Of a stretch of DNA of 64,000 bases, positions 38,961-47,153 are shown in pieces (within the stretch, counting starts at the first letter, position 1; every line of letters begins with the position of its first letter). Below the pieces are notes generated by a model. It was not told the DNA's origin. It was given only the letters and a program-made list of their open reading frames with translations, and searched no databases. The DNA is from CBDDBH01 sp965225625. GTDB lineage: Bacteria > Pseudomonadota > Gammaproteobacteria > JADZEE01. The stretch covers positions 310,001 through 374,000 of the forward strand of contig CBDDBH010000034.1 of assembly GCA_965225625.1 (NCBI GenBank), read 5' to 3'. The translations under genes and the position numbers were made by a program.

Positions 38961-40677
38961 GAGGGTGTCGCGAAAGGGGGATCGTTGCAAGGATCGTGAA
39001 GCGTTAAACTACGTGCAGGTACAAGATAGCGAGAGGCCAACGGTGACAAAAGCGCTGGGAATAAATGGGGATGTGCAACTGAACCTGTTTGAGGGGTTGT
39101 CCGATACTGGCGCGTCGCGGCAAAGCCGCAGAGCTGCGGGGCGTGTGTTCATTGATCCTGATCCGCAGCAGCTTTATCTGGGTCAGTTGTCGGTGAAGGC
39201 GCATCTGCAAGCGGCCGGCATTCGTGGGCCGTTAGTGTTACGAGCGCTATTGAGCGAGCTGGATTGGTCGGGTTTTGAAGACAACTATGCCAGGACGGGC
39301 CGCGCGCCGTATTCCCCGCGCAGCGTGTTGGGGTTAATCGTGTACGGGCTATTGCAGGGTGTGAGTTCGTTGCGGGGTCTGGAACGGTTGGCGCGAGTGG
39401 ATATCGGTGCGATGTGGGTGAGCGGGGGGATCTGTCCGGACCATGCGAACATCGGCCGGTTTATCACGCAGCATGATGAGTTGCTGAGCGGGTCATTTTT
39501 TATTGAGTTAACCGGCCGTGTGTTACAAGCCACGGGCAGCAGCGCGACCCGGGTGGCGGGAGACGGCACGGTGATAGAGGCGGCGTGTTCGCATTATGGT
39601 TTGATAAAGGAAGAGGCGGCGAAACAGCGTTTGAGCGAGGCGAGGCAGGTGTTGGCGCAGGCACCGGAGGATAAAACCAAACAAGTGGCGTTGGCGCAAA
39701 GCCAGCAAGTGCATGAGACCTTGCAAAGGCGCAAAGCGGCGCGGGAAAGCAAGGGTAAGTCAGGCGAGAAGGTGTGTGTGAGTGCGCACGAGCCCGAAGC
39801 GATGGTGCAAGCGTTGAAACGCGGACGAGGCACGGGGCCCTCCTATAAGCCCTCGGTGCTGGCCAATGAAGAACGGGTGGTGGTTGGGATGGCGGTTGAC
39901 CCCTCCAGTGAGAGCGCGGTGGTCGCGGGGATGCTGGCGCACAGTGAAGCGAGCAGTGGCGTGGCCGTTGAAGATCTGTTGCTGGATGCGGGCTACTTCA
40001 GTGACCGGATATTGCAACACAGCGTGGAGCGGGACATCAACCTGCTTTGTCCGGAGGGGAAAGTGGCGGGGCAAGCCAAGCAATCGCAGAAAACCTTTCC
40101 TAAGGGTGCCTTTGTCTATGACGCGTACCAGGATGCTTACCGCTGTGCGAACAATGAATGGTTAGTGCCGGTGGAGCGTTACGCGGGCACTGCCACACAC
40201 AAAGGGTACGTGCGTTATGCCACCCCGGGCTGCGGTGCGTGTGCTTTGAAAGCGCAGTGTACGCGGGGGGAACGCCGGACCATCAGCCGCTATGGGGGTG
40301 ATGAACTAAAAGATGCGCTGCGCATGGTGATGCAACAGCCGCAGGCGCAAGCGCTGTATGTGAAGCGCCAAGCGATGGTAGAGCCGGTGTTCAGCACGTT
40401 GCGCGAGCGACAGGGATTGAACCGGTTCCGGCGGCGCGGGTTAGCCGGGGTGAGACGAGAATTTGCACTGCATATACTCGCTTACAACCTGGGACGGGCG
40501 GTGTTGGCCCGTTTAGCCTGTATTGGTGCGTTGACAAAAGCCTGTTTGATGCGCTTGTGGCATCACCGTATCGTGCGCCGCGAATTATGGCTTTGGGAAA
40601 CACACCTGCTGCCAACGGCGTGTTGAAACACCGCCAGTACGATATCCAGCATATTTATCGCCTTTTGCGACACCCTC
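38961..40677 (+). mobile_element. IS1182-like insertion sequence in a REP palindrome
   Basis: A 1717-bp element with terminal inverted repeats GAGGGTGTCGCGAAAGG and the complement of GAGGGTGTCGCAAAAGG. The 4-bp target duplication CTCG lies at 38957-38960 and 40678-40681. The target was the loop of a 9-bp palindrome CCTTCTCCC/GGGAGAAGG (38948-38956 and 40683-40691), now split. The element separates merR from tRNA-Pro. Confidence 0.9.
38965..40626 (+). CDS. IS1182-type transposase
   Basis: DDE transposase of up to 553 residues. The N-terminal domain resembles DUF772 (VLRALLSELDWSGFEDNYAR, in part). The catalytic region contains VAGDGTVIEAACSHYG, the second acidic site LLLDAGYFSDRILQHSVERD and the C-terminal VEPVFSTLRERQGLNRFRRR with the final glutamate. 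A cysteine cluster (CGACALKAQC) is typical of this family. The frame begins with GTG inside the left terminal repeat; a GTG at 39043 (start of MTKALGING) may be the true start. It appears intact. Confidence 0.88.
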   Translation: MSRKGDRCKDREALNYVQVQDSERPTVTKALGINGDVQLNLFEGLSDTGASRQSRRAAGRVFIDPDPQQLYLGQLSVKAHLQAAGIRGPLVLRALLSELDWSGFEDNYARTGRAPYSPRSVLGLIVYGLLQGVSSLRGLERLARVDIGAMWVSGGICPDHANIGRFITQHDELLSGSFFIELTGRVLQATGSSATRVAGDGTVIEAACSHYGLIKEEAAKQRLSEARQVLAQAPEDKTKQVALAQSQQVHETLQRRKAARESKGKSGEKVCVSAHEPEAMVQALKRGRGTGPSYKPSVLANEERVVVGMAVDPSSESAVVAGMLAHSEASSGVAVEDLLLDAGYFSDRILQHSVERDINLLCPEGKVAGQAKQSQKTFPKGAFVYDAYQDAYRCANNEWLVPVERYAGTATHKGYVRYATPGCGACALKAQCTRGERRTISRYGGDELKDALRMVMQQPQAQALYVKRQAMVEPVFSTLRERQGLNRFRRRGLAGVRREFALHILAYNLGRAVLARLACIGALTKACLMRLWHHRIVRRELWLWETHLLPTAC

Positions 40678-40681
40678 CTCG

Positions 40682-40927
40682 CGGGAGAAGGTCAGGCAGG
40701 TAAATGCTCCCCGGCTCTCGCTCCTGCTTCGCTCTCGAGTTCCGTTCCGGACTCACTTCTACCTCCCCCATCCATGGGGTCGTACCTCGTCCATCCCTGG
40801 ACTCGTGCATTACCTGCACTTCCGCCATCCATGGCGGTCGGATGAGGGGGCAGAATTTAGCAGTGAGAAGTGCCTCCAAACCTCCCTCCAACCACCCCTC
40901 CAACTAGAGTAGAATGCCTCCGCAAGT
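40682..40927. other. Spacer between the IS and tRNA-Pro
   Basis: No gene. It contains the right half of the split palindrome, a short inverted repeat around CCATCCATGG and pyrimidine-rich DNA that leads into the tRNA promoter area. Confidence 0.4.
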
Positions 40928-41004
40928 CGGGGCGTAGCGCAGCTTGGTAGCGCACCACAATGGGGTTGTGGGGGTCGCGAGTTCGAATCTCGCCGCCCCG
41001 ACCA
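40928..41004 (+). tRNA. tRNA-Pro (GGG)
   Basis: 77 nt with encoded CCA. Acceptor stem CGGGGCG/CGCCCCG; anticodon stem CCACA/TGTGG around loop ATGGGGT with anticodon GGG; T arm AGTTCGAATCT. Confidence 0.95.
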
Positions 41005-41097
41005 AATAGTTTCGCAGTCTTGGCCGTCCAACGGAGGGCCCACGCTATCATCCAGTCTTGTTGATGTGTCATACCATCGTTTGAAAGGGAACCAAAG

Positions 41098-42930
41098 ATG
41101 TGTGGAATCGTCGGTGCGGTAGCGCAACGTGACGTTGGTCCGATCCTGCTCGAGGGTCTAAAACGCCTCGAGTACCGCGGCTATGACTCCGCTGGTATGG
41201 CAGTCATCAACAGTGCCAGCCAAATCGATCGCGTCCGAGTCCTGGGCAAGGTGCGCGAACTCGAGAAGGCCTGCACGACGAACGTGCTGCCCGGCGCCAC
41301 CGGTATAGCGCACACCCGCTGGGCGACCCACGGTGAACCCAGTGAACGCAACGCCCATCCCCACCTTTGCCGTAATCGCGTTGCCCTGGTCCACAACGGC
41401 ATCATTGAGAACCACGCCAGTCTACGGGAACGCCAAACCGCTGACGGCTATGAGTTTACGTCGGAAACCGATACAGAAGTTGTAGTGAACCAGGTGCACG
41501 CGCATCTGGAAGCCGGCAAGGATCTGTTGGAAGCAGTGCGTGCGACAACAGTAGAGCTCGAGGGCGCCTACGCTCTCGGTGTCGTCAGCATCGATGATGC
41601 TTCACGTGTTGTCGCCGCACGTCGGGGCAGTCCGCTGGTTATTGGCGTAGGCATTGGTGAGTACTTCATTGCCTCCGATGTTTTCGCGCTGCTACCGGTC
41701 ACCCAGCAATTCATGTTCCTGGAAGACGGCGATATTGCCGATGTCCGCCGCGACTCGGTGACCATTTACAACGGCGACGGCGATGTGGTCAAACGCCCCA
41801 TCAAGATCTCCCAACTGACTGCGGATGCGGCCGAAAAGTCGGGATACCGGCATTTCATGCTCAAGGAGATCTTCATGCAGCCGCGTGCCGTGGCGGACAC
41901 GCTTGAAGGCAGGACCAGCCACGGCCTAGTGCTCGACGATATATTCGGGACGAACGCCGCTGAGGTGCTGAACAATGTAACGTCTGTCCAGATCTGCGCG
42001 TGCGGTACGAGTTACCACGCCGGTTTGATTGCCCGCTATTGGTTCGAGGCGATCGGCGGCGTGCCCTGCAGCGTGGAAGTGGCCAGCGAATTTCGGTACC
42101 GAAAACCTGTCGTGCGGGAAAACTGCTTGTTCATCACAATCTCACAGTCGGGTGAGACGGCCGACACGCTCGCTGCTTTACGTGAGGCAAAGAACTGGGG
42201 TTTCAGATACTCTCTTGCGATCTGCAACGCCCCTGAGAGCTCTCTGACTCGCGAATCAGAGCTAGTCGTTATGACCAGAGCAGGTCCCGAGATCGGCGTT
42301 GCGTCGACCAAGTCGTTTACCACGCAGCTAGTGGCCCTGATGCTGTTGGTGATTGCTCTCGGCCGGCGGCACGACCTGTCTGACGCTAATGAGCGGGCGC
42401 TCGTCGCACAACTCGAGGGTTTGCCAGGGAAGCTCAACGCCGCGCTCGAACTGAACGACCAAATAGAGGAGCTGGCGGAGCGTTTCGCCCAAAAACACCA
42501 CGCGCTCTACCTGGGTCGCGGTTCCATGTACCCCGTGGCGATGGAGGGTGCACTTAAGCTCAAAGAGATCTCCTACATCCACGCCGAAGCTTATCCGGCG
42601 GGTGAACTTAAGCACGGACCGTTGGCGCTGGTGGATGAGGACATGCCGGTCATTGCGATAGCGCCGAACAATGAGTTGTTGGAAAAACTTAAATCCAACC
42701 TGGAAGAGGTCCGTGCGCGTGGCGGCGAACTGTTCGTGTTTGCCGACTCAACAGTTTCCGTCGTCGAGTCACCGGGAATTACAACATTCCGTGTGGCACC
42801 GGTGGAAGATCCCATTGCACCGATCATCTACACCGTACCATTGCAACTATTTGCCTATCACGTCGCGGTTATTAAAGGTGCCGATGTCGACCAGCCACGG
42901 AATCTGGCGAAATCGGTTACGGTCGAGTAA
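41098..42930 (+). CDS. glmS: Glutamine--fructose-6-phosphate aminotransferase
   Basis: 610-residue enzyme that makes glucosamine-6-phosphate, the first step toward UDP-GlcNAc for cell wall and LPS. The N-terminal class II glutaminase has MCGIVGAVAQRDVGPILLEG with Cys2 and RLEYRGYDSAG; HTRWATHGEPS and HNGIIENHASLRE follow. The isomerase half has two SIS domains: CGTSYHAGLIARYWFE, ISQSGETADTLAALRE and the C-terminal DVDQPRNLAKSVTVE. The leader carries GAAAGGGAACCA, whose AGGGAACCA (41086-41094) is complementary to the putative small RNA downstream. Confidence 0.97.
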   Translation: MCGIVGAVAQRDVGPILLEGLKRLEYRGYDSAGMAVINSASQIDRVRVLGKVRELEKACTTNVLPGATGIAHTRWATHGEPSERNAHPHLCRNRVALVHNGIIENHASLRERQTADGYEFTSETDTEVVVNQVHAHLEAGKDLLEAVRATTVELEGAYALGVVSIDDASRVVAARRGSPLVIGVGIGEYFIASDVFALLPVTQQFMFLEDGDIADVRRDSVTIYNGDGDVVKRPIKISQLTADAAEKSGYRHFMLKEIFMQPRAVADTLEGRTSHGLVLDDIFGTNAAEVLNNVTSVQICACGTSYHAGLIARYWFEAIGGVPCSVEVASEFRYRKPVVRENCLFITISQSGETADTLAALREAKNWGFRYSLAICNAPESSLTRESELVVMTRAGPEIGVASTKSFTTQLVALMLLVIALGRRHDLSDANERALVAQLEGLPGKLNAALELNDQIEELAERFAQKHHALYLGRGSMYPVAMEGALKLKEISYIHAEAYPAGELKHGPLALVDEDMPVIAIAPNNELLEKLKSNLEEVRARGGELFVFADSTVSVVESPGITTFRVAPVEDPIAPIIYTVPLQLFAYHVAVIKGADVDQPRNLAKSVTVE

Positions 42931-43093
42931 CCGAATTAGACGATAGAGTTTGGTAGCGGGACGCTGATTTTGGTGCGACCCAAGCATGTTTCGACTTTAT
43001 CCTGTTGCGGGCGTCTCAACTGTCGCCTCCCAGCGTCGTATTGGATCGGTATTCGCAGGCTAATACGTACTCGGTAGGCATGAAACATTATAA

Positions 43094-43106
43094 ATTCAAT
43101 GGGTTA
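43094..43106 (+). promoter_or_regulatory. IHF-like site before the sigma-54 promoter
   Basis: ATTCAATGGGTTA matches WATCAA-N4-TTR at all but one position and is immediately upstream of the sigma-54 promoter, in A/T-rich DNA. Confidence 0.45.
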
Positions 43107-43111
43107 TAAAA

Positions 43112-43129
43112 TTGGCTTGGGAATTGCAT
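43112..43129 (+). promoter_or_regulatory. Sigma-54 promoter of a putative small RNA
   Basis: TTGGCTTGGGAATTGCAT has GG and GC separated by exactly 10 bases and fits TGGC-N8-TTGCA. No open frame follows before a terminator 41-65 bases downstream. It lies between glmS and the GlrR-type activator gene. Confidence 0.72.
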
Positions 43130-43138
43130 CTATAGCAA

Positions 43139-43194
43139 TACCCCTCGAGTCCCCTTCTCGTGGTTCCTTAGCGGCCCTCCGGGCCGCTTTTTTT
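43139..43194 (+). ncRNA. Putative sigma-54-dependent small RNA between glmS and glrR
   Basis: Predicted transcript of about 56 nt starting 12 bases after the -12 element. It contains hairpin 1 (CGAG/CTCG at 43146-43160, loop TCCCCTT), a linker TGGTTCCTTA, and a strong terminator hairpin. The bases AGTCCCCTT (43148-43156) are fully complementary to AAGGGGACT at the glrR ribosome-binding site (43368-43376). TGGTTCCTT (43161-43169) pairs with AGGGAACCA at the glmS ribosome-binding site (one G-U). In enterobacteria GlrR and sigma-54 drive GlmY, which controls glmS. This RNA has no visible sequence similarity to GlmY/GlmZ, so equivalence is inferred from position and pairing only. Confidence 0.55.
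43170..43194 (+). terminator. Rho-independent terminator
   Basis: Stem AGCGGCCC/GGGCCGCT with a 3-nt loop, followed by a T run. It ends either the glmS transcript or the putative small RNA. Confidence 0.93.
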
Positions 43195-43378
43195 GCCTGA
43201 AACGGCGTAATATTGGTACACCGTAATTAACGCCAACCTGACGTTAAATCCACAAACTGGCTCCAACTCGTTGAATAGTCTATGATCTGGAACACGATAC
43301 AAAGCGCCGACGATGCGCTCACATTAGCATGCTCGCTGCTGACAGCGAGGGTGACTACAAAAGAACTAAGGGGACTTT

Positions 43379-44758
43379 GTGACTGAGGTCGAACCGACCA
43401 CGGGCCCGAATCTGCTTGTCGTCGATGACGATACCGATATGCTCGCGCTACTGCGCGTGTGGCTGGAGAAAGCTGGATTCGGCGTCAACACCGCGACGTC
43501 CGGACGAGAGGCGCTGGCTCAGATTGGCGTGCTGCGCCCGCGGCTCGTCGTCACGGATCTGTTCATGGAAGAGATGGACGGCATGGCGTTGCTGACCGAA
43601 ATCCATCGGGAAAATCCGCTGATGCCGGTAATTATGCTCAGCGGCCAGGCCAAGATCCCGGATGCGGTTAAAGCGACGCACCTGGGGTCGGCGGCATTTT
43701 TGACTAAACCGGTCGACAAAGACGAACTCCTTAATCAAATAAAATCGGCGCTGCGCTTACCGGGTGCCGAGGCCGATGCCGAGCGTCCGCCATTCGGACC
43801 CGACGTCATCTATCGCAGCGCCGCCATGGCCGAACTCATGGAGCAGGCCGAGTTGGTCGCGGACAGTGATATAACCGTGTTTATTAACGGCTATACCGGC
43901 ACCGGTAAGGAGGTTCTTGCCAAAGCGATACACGAGGCGAGCCCGCGCCGGCAAGCGCCCTTCATCGGTGTTAATTGCGGCGCGATCCCGGAGCAACTAC
44001 TCGAATCGGAGCTTTTCGGCCACGAGAAAGGCGCGTTCACGGGCGCGAACACACGGCATGATGGCCTGTTTCAAGCGGCCGATAGTGGCACGCTCTTCCT
44101 CGACGAGATTGGCGATATGCCGTTGGCGCTGCAGGTGAAATTGTTACGCGTCTTGCAGGATTTCGAGGTTCGGCCGGTTGGCTCCACTCACACGGTTCCG
44201 GTCAACGTGCGGGTGATTTCAGCGACCCACAACGACCTGGAAGAAGCAGTTAAGACAGGCGATTTTCGCGAGGATCTCTATTACCGGCTAAATGTGGTGC
44301 CACTGTTCCTACCCAGCATTGGCGAGCGACGTGAGGATGTCCCGATGCTGCTCGAGCACTTTCTCGATCTGCAAGCCCAAAAGCGCTCTACAGGCAAAAA
44401 GCGATTTGCGCCCGACGCACTGGAATATCTGGTGGCCGCGCCATGGCCAGGTAACGTACGCCAGCTCATCAATGTGGTAGAACTGTGCGCGACCCTTACC
44501 AAGACTGATACGATTCCGCTGAGTATGGCAAAGCGCGCACTGCGTGATGAGCCAGGGAGTATCCAAACTCTTAAGGAAGCCAAACAAAATTTCGAGCGGA
44601 ATTATCTTATCGGGGTCTTGAGGATGACAAACGGTCACGTTGCCAATGCCGCCAAGATCGCGGGTCGCAATCGAACCGAATTCTATAAATTGCTTAACGA
44701 ACATCACCTGGATCCGGCGGAATTTCGTGCCGCAAAGAGCGAGTCGGCCGGTGACTGA
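43379..44758 (+). CDS. glrR: Sigma-54-dependent response regulator GlrR
   Basis: 459-residue NtrC-type activator. The receiver domain (residues 1-125) has VVDDDTDM, phospho-acceptor Asp in VVTDLFMEEMDGM and the Lys of FLTKPVDKDEL. The AAA+ domain has GYTGTGKEVLAKAIH (Walker A), ELFGHEKGAFTGA (sigma-54 contact loop) and GTLFLDEIGDMPL. The Fis-type helix-turn-helix at the end, VANAAKIAGRNRTEFYKLLN, followed by HHLDPAEF, is close to the E. coli GlrR tail. No GlrK kinase is adjacent. GTG is the start, three bases after the AAGGGGACT stretch that can pair with the putative small RNA. Confidence 0.87.
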   Translation: MTEVEPTTGPNLLVVDDDTDMLALLRVWLEKAGFGVNTATSGREALAQIGVLRPRLVVTDLFMEEMDGMALLTEIHRENPLMPVIMLSGQAKIPDAVKATHLGSAAFLTKPVDKDELLNQIKSALRLPGAEADAERPPFGPDVIYRSAAMAELMEQAELVADSDITVFINGYTGTGKEVLAKAIHEASPRRQAPFIGVNCGAIPEQLLESELFGHEKGAFTGANTRHDGLFQAADSGTLFLDEIGDMPLALQVKLLRVLQDFEVRPVGSTHTVPVNVRVISATHNDLEEAVKTGDFREDLYYRLNVVPLFLPSIGERREDVPMLLEHFLDLQAQKRSTGKKRFAPDALEYLVAAPWPGNVRQLINVVELCATLTKTDTIPLSMAKRALRDEPGSIQTLKEAKQNFERNYLIGVLRMTNGHVANAAKIAGRNRTEFYKLLNEHHLDPAEFRAAKSESAGD

Positions 44759-44773
44759 AGACAAGGGCGAGCG

Positions 44774-45067
44774 ATGAGCGAAAAAATAGCTGTGCAGATT
44801 GATCCGGACCTCGAGGATTTGATCCCCGGTTTCCTGCAAAACCGGCGCAACGATATTGACGCAGTCAGTGCGGCGCTTGCGGCCGGTGAGTTAGATAAAA
44901 TTCGCGTGATCGGCCACAGCATGAAGGGCGCGGGTGGCGGCTATGGTTTCGACGCCATCACTGACATTGGCGCGAGCATGGAGGAAGCAGCGCTCGCAGA
45001 AGATCCTGATGCAATTAAGGGCTGTGTTGGGCAACTCGAGGATTATCTAGCAGTCTGTCGGACTTAG
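44774..45067 (+). CDS. Histidine phosphotransfer (HPt) protein, last codons supplied by an IS
   Basis: Small HPt-domain protein of 97 residues. The phospho-acceptor His is in VIGHSMKGAGGGYGFDAITD, and the surrounding helices match the four-helix HPt bundle. It follows glrR by 15 bases on the same strand, so it may pass phosphate in a multistep relay. The last six residues (AVCRT region) and stop lie within the IS1182-like element that begins at 45051. The native C-terminus is therefore lost, probably only a few residues after LEDYL. Confidence 0.8.
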   Translation: MSEKIAVQIDPDLEDLIPGFLQNRRNDIDAVSAALAAGELDKIRVIGHSMKGAGGGYGFDAITDIGASMEEAALAEDPDAIKGCVGQLEDYLAVCRT

Positions 45068-46616
45068 CGTTGAACTATTCATGCTTGCATCGATCAGATC
45101 AATAGTCCTGGATCCAATGAGTAAGCGCACATGAACCACTTCCGTCAATGCGATCGTGACACAGCCTTTCTGCTGCCGCCCTCGGTCGACGAATGGCTGC
45201 CTGAGGACCATCTGGCGCGCTTCGTGGTAGACATCGTGGATCAGCTGGACCTCTCGGGGTTGACCCGCCAGTACCGCGGCGCAGGCTCGGCGGCGTATCA
45301 TCCGTCGATGCTGGTGGCGCTGCTGCTCTACGGCTATGCCACGGGCACCTATTCCAGCCGGCGCATCGAGCAGGCGAGCTACGAGTCGCTGGCGTTTCGC
45401 TACATCGCCGCCAACACGCATCCCGATCACGACACGCTGTGCACGTTCCGCAAGCGTTTTCTCAAGGAAATCGAGGCGCTGTTTGTGCAGGTGCTCAGCA
45501 TAGCCCAGGAGATGAAGCTGGTGAAGCTGGGGACGGTGGCCCTGGATGGGACGAAGGTGCATGCCAACGCCTCGCGCCACAGCGCGCTGTCCTATGGGCA
45601 TGCCGAGAAGCTCGAGGCGCAGTTGCAAGCGGAGGTGAAGGAGTTGCTGGCGCGTGCCGAAGCGGCCGATGCCGAGCCGCTGCTTGAGGGGTTGAATATC
45701 CCCGAGGAGCTGGCGCGCCGCGAAGCGCGGTTGCAGGCGATAAAGGACGCCAAAGCCGAGATTGAGGCGCGTGCGGCCGAGCGGTTCGCGCATGAGCAGG
45801 CCGAGTACGAGGCCAAGGTCAAAGCGCGCAAGGACAAGCAAAAGCGCACCGGAAAGAAGCCGCGGGGCAAGCCCCCGACACCGCCCGTGTCCGGTCCGAG
45901 CACCAAGGATCAGGTCAATCTCACCGACGCGGACTCACGCATCATGCCGGCGCCGGGCGGGGGCTTTGAGCAGAGCTACAATGCCCAAGCGGCGGTGGAC
46001 ACCAATACGATGCTCGTCATCGCGCCCGCGATCACTCAAGCCGCCAACGATAAGCAGCAGCTCGCCCCGATGCTCGACGCCCTGAGCGAGCTGCCCGACG
46101 ACCTCGGGTCGGTCACGCAGCTGCTCGCCGACGCCGGCTACTTCAGTGAGGCGAACGTCACCGCCTGCATCGATGCGGCCATCGACCCGCTGTTGGCCAT
46201 GGGGCGCGAGTCGCATCATCTGCCTTGGCAAGAACGCTTCGGTGAACCGCCGCCGCTGGCCGAGCCGGCCGACGCGGTGGCGCACATGAAGCATCGACTG
46301 AAGACCCGTGCCGGGCGTGCGGTGTATGGGCTGCGCAAGCAGACCGTGGAACCGGTGTTCGGTATCATCAAGGCCCGGATGGGGTTCCGGCAGTTTCTCC
46401 TGCGTGGGCTTGAAGCAGTAAGCGGAGAATGGTCGCTGGTGACGATGGCGTGGAACATTCGCCGGATGGCGGTATTGAGGGGATAAGAAACGGACGCGGA
46501 GCGCTGTATCCGTCATGATCTTGCGACTCCGACACGCATCATGAGTACTCGAACGGTGATCCGTCGGCTCAGACCCGCTCCACGGCCGCTGGATTCATCC
46601 TAAGTCCGACAGACTG
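45051..46616 (+). mobile_element. IS1182-like insertion sequence between HPt and gspK fragments
   Basis: A 1566-bp element with terminal repeats CAGTCTGTCGGACTTAG at both ends (inverted). CTAG flanks both ends (45047-45050 and 46617-46620). The left flank is an HPt gene and the right flank is the middle of gspK. The matching CTAG may therefore reflect target preference plus recombination between two copies rather than one simple insertion. Unlike the IS at 38961, the encoded transposase belongs to a different subgroup. Confidence 0.88.
45131..46486 (+). CDS. IS1182-family transposase
   Basis: 451-residue DDE transposase, apparently intact. The N-terminal domain (AYHPSMLVALLLYGYATGTY) is followed by the catalytic start VALDGTKVHANASRHSALSY, a long charged linker (residues 170-260), FEQSYNAQAAVDTNTMLVIA, the second acidic site LLADAGYFSEANV and the glutamate region KQTVEPVFGIIKARMGFRQF. 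ATG at 45131 lies 80 bases inside the left end. Confidence 0.9.
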   Translation: MNHFRQCDRDTAFLLPPSVDEWLPEDHLARFVVDIVDQLDLSGLTRQYRGAGSAAYHPSMLVALLLYGYATGTYSSRRIEQASYESLAFRYIAANTHPDHDTLCTFRKRFLKEIEALFVQVLSIAQEMKLVKLGTVALDGTKVHANASRHSALSYGHAEKLEAQLQAEVKELLARAEAADAEPLLEGLNIPEELARREARLQAIKDAKAEIEARAAERFAHEQAEYEAKVKARKDKQKRTGKKPRGKPPTPPVSGPSTKDQVNLTDADSRIMPAPGGGFEQSYNAQAAVDTNTMLVIAPAITQAANDKQQLAPMLDALSELPDDLGSVTQLLADAGYFSEANVTACIDAAIDPLLAMGRESHHLPWQERFGEPPPLAEPADAVAHMKHRLKTRAGRAVYGLRKQTVEPVFGIIKARMGFRQFLLRGLEAVSGEWSLVTMAWNIRRMAVLRG

Positions 46617-47153
46617 CTAGACACGTCCATTGTGGACGCGATTGTCGACTGGATCGATCGGGATCAACAGCCAACGCTGCCATATGGCGCCGAAGACGAA
46701 TATTATCTCGGTTTAGAGCCGGCCTACCGGTCCGCGAATCAACTATTTTCGAGTGTGACCGAGTTACGCCTTATACGCGGGATAGGCGAAGCGACGTACG
46801 AGAGGCTTAGCCCGTTTGTTTCCGCGTTGCCGCGAAGAACGACGCTCAATGTGAATACTGCGAAGCCGGAGATACTCCAAAGTATTTCCGCCGATTTCGA
46901 TGAACAGCGCGTCAGGGAAATCATCCTTGGCCGCGAGGAAATGGGCGGATTTGGTAACGTAGACGCTTTCAGTGCGCAAAGCGTACTTGCAGGGTTGAAA
47001 TTCGACGCCACCATATTGGGCGTTGCCACAGGGTTCTTTGCGGTGACGGCCTCTGCTGCGGTGGGTCGCGGGCGTGTAACTAGCCGCGGCATCCTCTCCA
47101 GGGACTCTTCCGGATCCGTTCATACGCTATATCGCAGCGAGGCCATCTGGTAA
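46617..47153 (+). pseudogene. gspK: Type II secretion protein GspK, 5' truncated
   Basis: C-terminal half of the GspK minor pseudopilin. The frame reads from the IS border as LDTSIVDAIVDWIDRDQQP, then the calcium-site region YGAEDEYYLGLEPAYRSANQ and the second helix-hairpin block LRLIRGIGEATYERLSPFVS and LNVNTAKPEIL. About half of a normal GspK, including the prepilin-type N-terminus needed for assembly, is missing and replaced by the IS. A GTG at 46632 could start translation, but the product would lack the membrane anchor. The stop overlaps gspL (TAATG). Confidence 0.85.

Noticed and set aside
42931..43110. GlrR-binding sites of the TGTC-N10-GACA type upstream of the small RNA promoter
   Set aside because: Only a partial match (TGTC followed at the right distance by GTCG, near 43020) was found, so no site is claimed.
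45047..45067. Native C-terminus of the HPt protein
   Set aside because: The last codons and stop lie inside the terminal repeat of the IS1182-like element, so the ending is not the ancestral one.
45051..46616. Simple single insertion of the IS1182-like element in one gene
   Set aside because: The flanks belong to different genes (HPt and gspK); recombination between two copies is more likely although CTAG flanks match.
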